A DNA stretch of 45,609 nucleotides. It comes from Nocardia arthritidis NBRC 100137. GTDB lineage: Bacteria; Actinomycetota; Actinomycetes; Mycobacteriales; Mycobacteriaceae. Shown piece by piece: positions 1 to 7,666 of this stretch. Numbering within the stretch: position 1 is the stretch's first letter; each line of letters starts with the position of its first letter. The notes under the pieces are model-generated. The model had not been told where the DNA came from. It saw nothing but the letters and a program-made list of their open reading frames with translations, and made no database searches. Location: positions 1-45,609 of the forward strand of contig NZ_BDBB01000031.1 in the NCBI RefSeq assembly GCF_001612765.1, in the 5' to 3' direction. Made by a program: the position numbers and the translations under genes.

Positions 1-32
1 GGCAGGGCCCGGCGCCCCGCCGCGGCCGCCCG

Positions 33-79
33 AGGCGGTTGCCGAACCGGCAACCGCCTTGGTTGCCGAACCGGCAACG
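33..79. repeat. Tandem 19-bp palindromes upstream of methyltransferase gene
   Basis: The 19-bp dyad GGTTGCCGAACCGGCAACC lies at 37-55 and recurs at 61-79 with one changed end base; dyad centres are 24 bp apart. The first copy extends outward to 12-bp perfect arms with an AAC loop (33-59). It could be a double operator for the gene starting at 120, or the first copy could be a terminator hairpin for a gene left of the window. There is no T-tract, and the duplication favours an operator. Confidence 0.55.
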
Positions 80-119
80 ATATTTGCCGATACGGTCGGG
101 CCGGTGGATGGTGGGACGC

Positions 120-779
120 ATGAGTGCGACACACCACCACCAGGACCGGACCGCGCCGACGACGACGGTCGAGTACTGGGAGTCCTTCTACCAGGAACGC
201 GACCAGATCTGGTCGGGACGGCCGAACTTCCTGCTGGTGCGGGAGATCGAAGCGGTCGCCCCCGGTACGGCACTGGACCTGGGCTGCGCCGAGGGCGCCG
301 ACGCCATCTGGCTGGCCGAGCGTGGCTGGCGGGTGACGGCGGTGGACGTCTCGGAGACCGCGCTGGCCCGCGCCAGGGCGCAAGCGGCACGACAGCAGCT
401 GCCCAGCGAAATCGATTGGCAGCGGCACGATCTCGACCACACCTTCCCGTCCGGGCGGTACGACCTCGTCACGGCGCAGTATCTGCACTCACCGGCGGCC
501 GAGGACGGTGAACGGACGCGAATCCTGCGCCGGGCCGCCGAGGCGGTGGCGCCCGGCGGGCTGCTGCTGATCGTCGGGCACGCGCAATGGCCCAGCTGGG
601 TGCTGGAACCGCCCGCCGACGTGCACTTCCCGACCACCGCCGAGGTTCGCGCCGGCCTCGCGCTCGACCCGGCCGAATGGCAGGTGGAAGTGGAGGACGA
701 GGTCGAGCGCGAGCACGCGGGGCCGGAGGGACAGCCCGGCACGCGCAAAGACAACATCCTGCGAATTCGCCGCCGCTGA
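120..779 (+). CDS. Class I SAM-dependent methyltransferase
   Basis: Predicted protein of 219 residues from the ATG at 120; the longer reading starts inside the upstream palindromes and is unlikely. The Rossmann motif I is visible as LDLGCAEGADAIWLAERG (around residues 47-64), followed by the acidic end of strand 2 (VTAVDVS) and a motif-IV-like segment (YDLVTAQYLH). The N-terminal YWESFYQERDQIWSGRPN is typical of small-molecule methyltransferases of the tellurite/thiopurine-like Methyltransf_25 group. The substrate cannot be told. The gene stands alone, and the double dyad just upstream suggests control by a dimeric repressor. Confidence 0.85.
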   Translation: MSATHHHQDRTAPTTTVEYWESFYQERDQIWSGRPNFLLVREIEAVAPGTALDLGCAEGADAIWLAERGWRVTAVDVSETALARARAQAARQQLPSEIDWQRHDLDHTFPSGRYDLVTAQYLHSPAAEDGERTRILRRAAEAVAPGGLLLIVGHAQWPSWVLEPPADVHFPTTAEVRAGLALDPAEWQVEVEDEVEREHAGPEGQPGTRKDNILRIRRR

Positions 780-824
780 TCCGAGCCCGAACCCCGCTCG
801 ACGCCGTCGGCCCGCACAGCGCAC

Positions 825-853
825 TCCCAGGTTTGCCCCAGGTTGCGGGCAGG
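825..853 (+). promoter_or_regulatory. Three PhoP-box-like heptamers before the GT39 gene
   Basis: Heptamers TCCCAGG (825), CCCCAGG (836) and GGGCAGG (847) repeat at an exact 11-bp interval with 4-bp spacers, 50-80 bp before the start of the glycosyltransferase gene. The layout matches the M. tuberculosis PhoP site, TCACAGC-N4-TCACAGC. The same arrangement precedes the phoP-like gene at 3533. That PhoP binds here is inferred. Confidence 0.5.
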
Positions 854-904
854 CAGCCTTCCTAGCCTTCGAGGAGAAGTTCACACGGAAGGAAGGCGAA
901 GATC

Positions 905-3019
905 ATGGCGTCGACAACGAGCGTCCCGCCGGACGTGGAGGCCGTCGCGAGACCCGTCGGCGCCCATCGCGCCCCGGCCCTCGAGCGATCACGGGCGGAT
1001 CGCGCGTTCTTCGGGCCCGCGACTCAACCGCGGTGGGCGCGCCCGGCGCTGTTCGCGCTGCTGGTCGCGACCGCGGTGCTGTATTTCTGGAACCTGACGG
1101 TCTCCGGGTGGGCGAACGAGTATTACGCCGCCGCGGCGCAGGCGGGCACGCAGAGCTGGAAGGCGCTGCTGTTCGGCGCGCACGACGCGGGCAACGCGAT
1201 CACGGTGGACAAGCCGCCCGCGGCGCTGTGGGTGATGGGGCTGTCCGGGCGGCTGCTCGGATTCGGTTCATGGTCGCTATTGGCGCCCCAGGCCTTGATG
1301 GGCGTCGGCTCGGTGGCCCTGCTGTATGGCGCGGTGCGGCGGTGGAGCGGCCCCGGCGCGGGCCTGTTGGCCGGTACTGCGTTAGCGGCCACTCCGGTGG
1401 CCGCGTTGATGTTCCGCTTCGACAACCCGGACGCCCTGCTGACGTTGCTGCTGGTCACGGCGGCCTACTGCACGGTGCGGGCGATCGACGCACCCGGGCT
1501 GCGCTGGCGTTCGGCGAGCACCGGCTGGCTCGCGCTGGCCGGTGTGGTCATCGGATTCGCGTTCCTGACCAAGATGATGCAGGCGTTCCTGGTCCTGCCC
1601 GCGCTGGGGTCGGTGTTCCTGGTCGCCGCGGCGGGAGGCTTCTGGTCCCGGATCGTCAAATTGTTCACCGCGTGCGCGGCCATGGTGGTCGCGGGCGGAT
1701 GGTACGTGCTGCTGGTCGAGCTCTGGCCCGCGGATTCGCGCCCCTATATCGGCGGTTCGACCGACAACAGCCTGTGGGAACTGGCGCTCGGCTACAACGG
1801 GATGGGCCGGCTGCTGGGCGGCAGCGGCAATCCGAGCGGAGGCTCGGGCGGACCCGGTGGCGGCGGCATGGGCGGCGCGTTCGGCGGCGACACCGGATTG
1901 GCCCGGCTGTTCAGCGGCAGCATGGCGACCGAGGTGTCCTGGCTGCTTCCGACGGCGCTGATCGGCCTGGTCGCCGGGCTGTGGCTGAGCCGCCGCGCAC
2001 CGCGTGCCGATCGGCTGCGGGCGGCGATGATCCTTTGGGGCGGGTGGCTGCTCGGCACCGGCCTGGTATTCAGCTACATGAGCGGCATCATCCACCCGTA
2101 CTACACGGTGGCCTTGGCGCCGGGCATCGCCGGTGTCGCCGCAATCGCGGTGACGCAGTTGTGGCGGCGGCGCGGGCACGCGGCGGCCAGGATCACGTTG
2201 GCGCTGCTGTCGGCGGTCACCGGCGGCTGGGGCTTCGTCCTGCTGGACCGCACACCGGACTGGTTGCCCTGGCTGCGCTGGACGGTGCTGGTTTCGACCG
2301 CACTCGCGGCGGTGGGCCTGCTGGTAGGCGCGCACCGGTCGCGCGGGATCGCCGTGACGATCGCGGCGGCCGCGCTGCTCAGCGGAGTCGCCGGGTCCAC
2401 GGCCTACGCGGTCGAGACGGTCACGCACGCGCACAGCGGCGGCATCCCCACCTCCGGGCCCGCGCAAGCAGGTTCGATGGGCGGGCTCGGAGGTGGGCCG
2501 GGCGCGGGAGCGGATGGTCCGCCGACCGACGGCCGCACCGGCTCCGCGGACGGCACCGACCTGCCGACGGGAGACACCACTCCCGCCGGTACCGAGCTGC
2601 CGATCGGAGACACGCCCGCCGCCGGCGACGGCCGGTCGACCGGCGACGCGGGTGGACCGGGCGGAAGCGCCGGCAACGCGGAGCTGGACGCCCTGCTGGA
2701 GAACACCGACAGCCGGTGGTCGGCGGCGAGCATCGGCTCCGGCACCGCCTCGAGCCTGGAATTGCGCACCGGCACGTCGGTGATCGCGATCGGCGGCTTC
2801 GGCGGTGGCGACGACGCGCCGACGCCGGCGCAGTTCCAGCAGTATGTGGCCGATGGCGAGGTGCACTACTTCGTCGCGCAGGGGCAGGGCATGCGCCCCG
2901 GCTCCAGCGGGGAGAAGTCGGCGGCGGACGAGATCACCGAGTGGGTGAAGGCGCACTACACCGCGAAGACGGTCGGCAACATCACGGTCTACGACCTGAC
3001 CGCACCTACCGGCAACTGA
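905..3019 (+). CDS. GT39 / YkcB-like membrane glycosyltransferase
   Basis: Protein of 704 residues with AAGGAAGG upstream of its ATG. It is a polytopic GT-C enzyme of the PMT/ArnT superfamily that would transfer sugar from a polyprenyl-phosphate donor on the outer face of the membrane. First transmembrane helix at about 45-65, followed by a luminal loop with NEYYAAAAQAG and ITVDKPPAALWV, then about ten more helices. A Gly-rich loop (about 300-320) and a long Gly/Thr/Asp/Pro-rich outer linker (about 510-590) lead to a folded C-terminal domain, as in actinobacterial YkcB-like proteins. The 16-bp-stem hairpin at 3037-3078 ends the transcript. PhoP-like boxes place it with the PhoPR pair. Acceptor unknown. 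Confidence 0.85.
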   Translation: MASTTSVPPDVEAVARPVGAHRAPALERSRADRAFFGPATQPRWARPALFALLVATAVLYFWNLTVSGWANEYYAAAAQAGTQSWKALLFGAHDAGNAITVDKPPAALWVMGLSGRLLGFGSWSLLAPQALMGVGSVALLYGAVRRWSGPGAGLLAGTALAATPVAALMFRFDNPDALLTLLLVTAAYCTVRAIDAPGLRWRSASTGWLALAGVVIGFAFLTKMMQAFLVLPALGSVFLVAAAGGFWSRIVKLFTACAAMVVAGGWYVLLVELWPADSRPYIGGSTDNSLWELALGYNGMGRLLGGSGNPSGGSGGPGGGGMGGAFGGDTGLARLFSGSMATEVSWLLPTALIGLVAGLWLSRRAPRADRLRAAMILWGGWLLGTGLVFSYMSGIIHPYYTVALAPGIAGVAAIAVTQLWRRRGHAAARITLALLSAVTGGWGFVLLDRTPDWLPWLRWTVLVSTALAAVGLLVGAHRSRGIAVTIAAAALLSGVAGSTAYAVETVTHAHSGGIPTSGPAQAGSMGGLGGGPGAGADGPPTDGRTGSADGTDLPTGDTTPAGTELPIGDTPAAGDGRSTGDAGGPGGSAGNAELDALLENTDSRWSAASIGSGTASSLELRTGTSVIAIGGFGGGDDAPTPAQFQQYVADGEVHYFVAQGQGMRPGSSGEKSAADEITEWVKAHYTAKTVGNITVYDLTAPTGN

Positions 3020-3036
3020 TTGCCCGGAATTCGACC

Positions 3037-3078
3037 GCAGGAGTATCGCCGCGCCGCACGGTGCGGCGATACTCCTGC
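3037..3078 (+). terminator. Hairpin terminator after GT39 gene
   Basis: Perfect 16-bp inverted repeat (3037-3052 with 3063-3078, 10-nt loop) starting 18 bp after the stop codon at 3019. No strong T-tract follows. Between it and 3470 I see no gene and no other clear signal. Confidence 0.6.
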
Positions 3079-3471
3079 CGCGTGTTCGGCGGCAGCGCCT
3101 CGACACCGCCGCCGGCCCTTCGAGTTCGGCGCGGCACTGGCAACCACCGGAGGCGGCCGCCACAGATCGCCCGCGGCGAGGGCGCACCGAGGCGTATGGC
3201 GAGCCCACCACCTGATCAGCTCGCCGGTCCGGCAATCGCCACGAACCATGGGGCCGAAGCCCAGGGGCACACACCATCGCGGGCAGTGATGATCCGCGGT
3301 GCGGCGCACAGCATGCCGATCGGCTGCCCGCACAGACCCCTTGCTGACGCACGATCGCATCGCTTGTCGCCGACGAGCCCGGGCACCCGGATCGGACACC
3401 AGGCGCAGGCAGCCGCACCGGGCATGGTGGACGCGAAGGACGGTGAACAGCGCGCCCGGCCAGTGGTGCGC

Positions 3472-3511
3472 TCCCAGGAAACACCCAGCTTGCTCGCAGG
3501 TTGCTCCGTGC
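3472..3511 (+). promoter_or_regulatory. PhoP-box-like repeats in the phoP promoter
   Basis: TCCCAGG (3472), ACCCAGC (3483), TCGCAGG (3494) and a weaker TCCGTGC (3505) repeat at exactly 11-bp intervals, ending about 22 bp before the ATG at 3533. The spacing and sequence resemble the PhoP direct-repeat consensus, so autoregulation is likely. The site is so close to the start that bound regulator would overlap the promoter core or a very short leader. Confidence 0.55.
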
Positions 3512-3532
3512 CTGCGAGGCAATCATGGACTC

Positions 3533-4249
3533 ATGACCGGCACCGAACCCGAAGCCCGCGTCCTCATCGTGGACGACGAACCGATGATCATCGAACTGCT
3601 CGCCGTGAGCCTGCGGTTCCAGGGGTTCGAGGTGGCCGCCGCGCTCAGCGGCACCGAGGCACTGGATCGGGTGCGCGGATTCCGGCCGGACGCGTTGATC
3701 GTGGACGTGATGATGCCCGGTATGGACGGATTCGGGATGCTGCGGCGGCTGCGCGCCGACGGGGTGACCGCGCCCGTGCTGTTCCTGACCGCGCGCGACG
3801 ACGTCGACGACAAGTTGACCGGACTCACCCTCGGCGCGGACGACTACGTGACCAAGCCGTTCAGCCTGGAGGAGGTCATCGCGCGACTGCGAGTCATCCT
3901 GCGCCGCAGCGGCCTACAGTCCGCTGACGAGGGCGTCAACCGGATGACGGTGGGCGATCTGGTGCTCGACGACGACAGTCACGAGGTGTGGAAGGCGGGT
4001 GCGCCGGTGTCGCTGTCACCGACCGAGTTCACCCTGCTGCGCTACTTCATGGTCAACGCGGGCAAGGTGCTGAGCAAGCCCAAGATCCTGGACCACGTCT
4101 GGCGCTACGACTTCGGCGGCGACGCGGGCGTGGTCGAGTCGTATGTGTCGTATCTGCGGCGCAAGGTCGACACCACCGAACCGAAACTGCTGCACACGCT
4201 GCGCGGCGTCGGTTACGTGCTGCGCGAACCCCAGGCGAGCCGGAGGTGA
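3533..4249 (+). CDS. phoP: PhoP-type OmpR/PhoB family response regulator
   Basis: 238 residues from the ATG at 3533; a longer in-frame reading upstream lacks coding character. Receiver domain: acidic pair in VLIVDDEPMI, phosphoacceptor Asp in VDVMMPGMDGFG, conserved Thr in LFLTARD and Lys in YVTKPFSLEEV. C-terminal winged helix: SLSPTEFTLLRYF, VLSKPKILDHVWRYDFGG and VESYVSYLRRKVD, then LHTLRGVGYVLREP. The similarity to M. tuberculosis PhoP as I remember it is very high along the whole length. The stop overlaps the kinase GTG by four bases (GTGA), so the two are translationally coupled. Direct repeats in its own promoter suggest autoregulation. Confidence 0.88.
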   Translation: MTGTEPEARVLIVDDEPMIIELLAVSLRFQGFEVAAALSGTEALDRVRGFRPDALIVDVMMPGMDGFGMLRRLRADGVTAPVLFLTARDDVDDKLTGLTLGADDYVTKPFSLEEVIARLRVILRRSGLQSADEGVNRMTVGDLVLDDDSHEVWKAGAPVSLSPTEFTLLRYFMVNAGKVLSKPKILDHVWRYDFGGDAGVVESYVSYLRRKVDTTEPKLLHTLRGVGYVLREPQASRR

Positions 4250-5787
4250 GCGTACGAACGGAACTCGCGCGGCGGATATCGGCGGTCCCGCTGCGGGTGG
4301 GACTGGTGATCGTGCTGCTGCTGCTGACGGCGGCGGCGCTGTTCGCGTCGGGTGCGGCGGTGACCTCGGCGCTGAGCCGATCGCTGACCCAGCGTACCGA
4401 CGAGCAGCTCTACGACGCGGCGCGGTCCTGGGCGCAGCCGCGTCCGATGCGGCGGGTGATCACCGGTGACGGTCGCACGCAATGGATTCCGGCGGATCTC
4501 CCGGCCGCGCCGGTGCAGCCGAGATCGGTGGGCGAGCAGCCGCGCCGGTTCTTCGAACTGCGCACGGGAGCCGACGGCCAGGTGTATTCGGACCCGCCCG
4601 GAGGCAACAGCGCCGCGGGGGCCCCGGACCTGGGCGGCGCGAGCGCCCAGACGCCGAGAACGGTGGACTCCTCGGACGATTCGCCGGTGCGCTGGCGGGT
4701 GCTGACCACGACCAACGAATACGGTTCCACCACCATCGGCCTGCCGCTGACCGACAACCAGGAGACGGTCTCGCGGCTGATCTTCTTCGAGGTCGGCACG
4801 GGGGCAGCGGCTCTGCTGGCCCTGGGCGCCGTCGGCTACCTGGTGATCCGGCGCAGCCTGCGGCCGCTGCGCGAGGTGGAGCAGACCGCGGCGGCGATCG
4901 CGAGCGGCGACCTGCACCGGCGGGTGCCGGTGCGCGGCGTCGACACCGAAGTCGACCATCTGGCGCGGTCGTTGAACGAGATGCTCGCCCAGATCCAGCA
5001 CGGCGTGGCCGCGACCGAGGCCTCCGAGGAAGCCGCCCGACGCTCGGAAGCGCGGATGCGCCGCTTCGTCGCCGACGCCAGCCACGAACTGCGCACGCCG
5101 CTGACCACGATTCGCGGTTTCGCAGAGTTGTACCGGCAGGGCGCCAGTACCGATACGGGAATGGTGGTCGGCCGGATCGAGGCCGAGGCCGAGCGCATGG
5201 GTGTGCTCGTCGAAGATCTGCTGCTGCTGGCGCGGCTGGACGAGAAGCGCCCGCTGGAGCGCAGACCCGTAGACCTGCTCGCGCTCGCCGGCGACGCCGT
5301 GCACAACGCGCGGGCCATCGCCGCCCGCCAGAAGCCGTCGCCCGCCGCGCCGGACCGCTCGATCACCCTGGTGATCGGCGAGGGCGAAGGAACCATGGAT
5401 GTCGTCGGCGACGAGGCGCGCCTGCGCCAGGTCCTGGGCAACCTGCTGGGCAACGCGCTCACCCACACTCCGCGCGAAGCGGCGATCACGGTGCGGCTCA
5501 CAGCCGCGCCCGATCGCGTCCGCGTCGCCGTGATCGACACGGGCCCCGGCCTGTCGCCCGACGCCGCTGCGCGGGTATTCGAACGCTTCTACCGTGCGGA
5601 CGCCTCGCGCACCCGGACCAGCGGCGGCACCGGCCTCGGCCTGTCCATCGTGCAAGCGCTGGTGACCGCACACGGCGGCCGGGTCTCGGTCGACAGCGAA
5701 CCGGGCCGCGGGGCGACCTTCACCGTGGTGTTGCCCCGGGAACCCGCCGATAGCCTGCCCGTAGGAGAGTGGGCTCGGTCCGGGTAG
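4246..5787 (+). CDS. phoR: PhoR-type sensor histidine kinase
   Basis: 513 residues from a GTG that overlaps the phoP stop. Transmembrane helix 1 at about 16-38, an outer sensor domain of about 150 residues, helix 2 at about 183-205, then HAMP. The HisKA phosphorylation site reads FVADASHELRTPLTTIRGF. The ATPase domain shows the N box (LGNLLGNALTHTP), G1 (DTGPGL), F box (FERFYRAD) and G2 (GGTGLGLSIV). In mycobacteria PhoPR governs virulence lipids and the pH response; here the physical neighbour is a cell-envelope glycosyltransferase. The signal sensed is unknown. Confidence 0.88.
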   Translation: MSVRTELARRISAVPLRVGLVIVLLLLTAAALFASGAAVTSALSRSLTQRTDEQLYDAARSWAQPRPMRRVITGDGRTQWIPADLPAAPVQPRSVGEQPRRFFELRTGADGQVYSDPPGGNSAAGAPDLGGASAQTPRTVDSSDDSPVRWRVLTTTNEYGSTTIGLPLTDNQETVSRLIFFEVGTGAAALLALGAVGYLVIRRSLRPLREVEQTAAAIASGDLHRRVPVRGVDTEVDHLARSLNEMLAQIQHGVAATEASEEAARRSEARMRRFVADASHELRTPLTTIRGFAELYRQGASTDTGMVVGRIEAEAERMGVLVEDLLLLARLDEKRPLERRPVDLLALAGDAVHNARAIAARQKPSPAAPDRSITLVIGEGEGTMDVVGDEARLRQVLGNLLGNALTHTPREAAITVRLTAAPDRVRVAVIDTGPGLSPDAAARVFERFYRADASRTRTSGGTGLGLSIVQALVTAHGGRVSVDSEPGRGATFTVVLPREPADSLPVGEWARSG

Positions 5788-5811
5788 CACGGGGTCCGCT
5801 CAGCGCGATCC

Positions 5812-5853
5812 CCGACGGAAACCGTCGGCCTGCGCCGCGCCGGTGCGCGGCGC
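5812..5853 (+). terminator. Two adjacent hairpins after phoR
   Basis: A 7-bp stem (5812-5818 with 5822-5828, AAA loop) is followed by a 9-bp GC stem (5832-5840 with 5845-5853, CGGT loop). They lie between the convergent ends of phoR (5787) and the PIG-L gene (5925) and probably separate the two transcripts. Confidence 0.5.
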
Positions 5854-5924
5854 CCCAGGGACGCCGAGCTGTCGGACGGCCTGGCGGTGCGCATCGGATC
5901 GCCGATGGCGTAGGCGGCCGCCGC

Positions 5925-6725
5925 TCAGCGTGGCGCGGGTAGGAAGATGTCGTCGAGCGGGGTCCCGGAGCCGGGGGTAGCGCCTTCTTCGGCGAACCAT
6001 TCCCAGTGCATCACACGGGCGAGGACCGGGTTGGGCAGGCGCAGGAGCACTTTCGCGATGGTCGCGAAGCGGCTGGAGCCCTCGATGATCGAGCGGTGGG
6101 CGGCCAGGGCGGTTTTGCGTTGCGCGGCATGGGCGGCGACATCGATCCGATGGGTGATCGCCGAGCGCGGACTGAACAGCGTGGCGAGGGCCGACGGGTC
6201 GTAGCGGAAGGGGACCCGCAACCGCTCCAGCGAACGAACCAGGCGCGTGTAACCCTCGCGCGGCAGGGTGGCGTCCAGGACGCGCGACACACCGGCGAGT
6301 TCCGCCGCGCGCTTGCCCACTCGGTGCACACGGACGTGGTCGCGGTGCCCGTATCCGCCGTTGCTGTCGTAGCTGAGCAGAATCTCCGCGTGCTCCTCGC
6401 GAAGGATCGCGGCCAACCGCCGCGCCGCCTCCTCGGGATCCGCGCGGGCGAATCGCATCCGGTCCGGCGGGTCGGCGTACAGCACTGCGCCGTGTCCGCT
6501 GTCGGCGTAGCCGAGGTGCACCACCCGGTGCACGCCGAGGGCGGCGGCGCCGGCCTCCAACTCGCCCAGGCGCAACGGCTTGCGGCCATCCAGATCCTCC
6601 ATGTGGCCATCGGTGGCCACCACGATCACCGTCCGGTGCCCGGCGGCGGACAGCTTGGCCAAGGTCCCGCCGGTCAGCAGGGTCTCGTCGTCCGGGTGCG
6701 CGTGGAATGCCACAACGGTCGCCAT
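5925..6725 (-). CDS. PIG-L family N-acetylglucosaminyl deacetylase-like protein
   Basis: 266 residues. The zinc motif AHPDDE sits at residues 9-14 and the downstream partner HRDHVRVH at about 127-134; together these are the hallmark of the PIG-L/LmbE fold that includes MshB, Mca and lipopolysaccharide deacetylases. The length fits the family. The protein is too divergent to be called MshB, so de-acetylation of a GlcNAc-like or amide substrate is the safe statement. It is convergent with phoR and followed upstream, on the same strand, by a small membrane-protein gene 22 bp away, which may share a transcript. Confidence 0.85.
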   Translation of the reverse strand: MATVVAFHAHPDDETLLTGGTLAKLSAAGHRTVIVVATDGHMEDLDGRKPLRLGELEAGAAALGVHRVVHLGYADSGHGAVLYADPPDRMRFARADPEEAARRLAAILREEHAEILLSYDSNGGYGHRDHVRVHRVGKRAAELAGVSRVLDATLPREGYTRLVRSLERLRVPFRYDPSALATLFSPRSAITHRIDVAAHAAQRKTALAAHRSIIEGSSRFATIAKVLLRLPNPVLARVMHWEWFAEEGATPGSGTPLDDIFLPAPR

Positions 6726-6747
6726 CGCACCAGTGTGCCAAAGGCAT

Positions 6748-7143
6748 TCACCACAGATCCCTGGCCAGCCGGGTCGCGCCGACGAGCATGTAGCCGCCGG
6801 TCAGGGCGACCATGGCGACCGCGGCCGGGCGCGGGGCGTCACTGCGCAGGAGGCGCACCCCGCCGTGCGTGGTGTCCAGGATGTCCACGAGCAACGCCAG
6901 ACGCTGCCAGCGTGGCAGTTCCTCGGCGGGGGCGGTCAGATACCCCAGGCCCAGCGCGATCGCCCGCGCGCCGAAGATCCGGGTCATGTAGTCGAGTTCG
7001 GGCGTGGGACATACGCCGAGCGCCCTGGTCAACGTCCGTGGCGCCACGAGAGCGGCCGACCCCAGCGCGACCCGTCCGAGCGCCAGGCCGCGCAGGGCAC
7101 CGGCCAGTGGGGAGCGGGTTTGCCGCATGCTGTTCGTCACCAT
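6748..7143 (-). CDS. Small membrane protein of unknown function
   Basis: 131 residues from the ATG at 7143, behind a GGGCGAGG ribosome site; the 72-codon upstream extension has no coding character and crosses the palindrome at 7170-7202. Hydrophobic segments include ALRGLALGRVALGSAALVAP, IFGARAIALGLGYLTAP and AVAMVALTGGYMLVGA, so three or four membrane helices are likely. I do not recognise a named family; it resembles short DUF4267-like membrane proteins. It lies 22 bp before the PIG-L gene. Confidence 0.65.
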   Translation of the reverse strand: MVTNSMRQTRSPLAGALRGLALGRVALGSAALVAPRTLTRALGVCPTPELDYMTRIFGARAIALGLGYLTAPAEELPRWQRLALLVDILDTTHGGVRLLRSDAPRPAAVAMVALTGGYMLVGATRLARDLW

Positions 7144-7169
7144 GCCCCGAGCCTCGCCCAGAACGCCGA

Positions 7170-7202
7170 TCAGGTCGATTACCTGCGAGGTAATCGACCT
7201 GA
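7170..7202. promoter_or_regulatory. 33-bp perfect palindrome (operator or terminator)
   Basis: Arms of 15 bp (TCAGGTCGATTACCT and its complement) flank a GCG centre. It lies 27 bp upstream of the membrane-protein start (7143) and 21 bp beyond the end of the small secreted gene (7223), both on the minus strand. The relatively AT-rich arms and lack of a T-run favour an operator for a TetR/MarR-type dimer, but a terminator role for 7223-7438 is possible. Confidence 0.6.
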
Positions 7203-7222
7203 CGACGGTATGGGCGAGGGAC

Positions 7223-7438
7223 TCAGGGCAGCGGAACCCACTGGTCGAAGAACCAGAAGCCGTGCGGGCTGGGCTGCGGGTCGCCATGGTGCTGCTGCTC
7301 GGGAGCGTGGTCGCGGCCCTGGTCGCGATCGTTGTGACCCGGATCCGCGCTCGCGACACCCGCGCCCGCGCCGACCGCGGCCAACGCGATACCCCCGGCC
7401 ACCGCCGCCTTCGCCACCTTGGACTTCAACACCTTCAT
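7223..7438 (-). CDS. Small secreted protein
   Basis: 71 residues with GAGGAG placed 6-7 nt before the ATG. A Sec signal peptide is clear: Lys-rich start (MKVLKSKVAK), hydrophobic core (AVAGGIALAAVGAGAGV) and cleavage after ASA. The mature part, about 40 residues, is rich in Asp, His, Gln and Pro and ends with an aromatic tail (FWFFDQWVPLP). Similar little secreted proteins are common in Nocardia and mycobacteria. The His-rich stretch might bind metal, but no function is known. Confidence 0.75.
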   Translation of the reverse strand: MKVLKSKVAKAAVAGGIALAAVGAGAGVASADPGHNDRDQGRDHAPEQQHHGDPQPSPHGFWFFDQWVPLP

Positions 7439-7666
7439 ACTTGTCTCCTCGATCCGGCCCGTCGGGCTCCCGGCCGAACTTCGACCGCGGAGACAATCCT
7501 CGGTGCGCGATCTCGAGACACTCCGATACTGCGCTGGGAACCTCCTGGCAACTCGAATCTGCTCCTACAGCGAATCGACAGCTTCGAGAAAGCCTCCGGC
7601 GCGCCGGGCGTCCGCCAGGGACTACCCTGAGGTCCTCCGCCATCCGCCCACCAGGAGAGGACAGCC

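Noticed and set aside
1033..3927. Very long alternative reading frames over the GT39 and neighbouring genes (up to 964 codons on either strand)
   Set aside because: They are GC-bias shadows: Arg/Ala/Gly-rich, no motifs, and they run across the terminator and real start sites.
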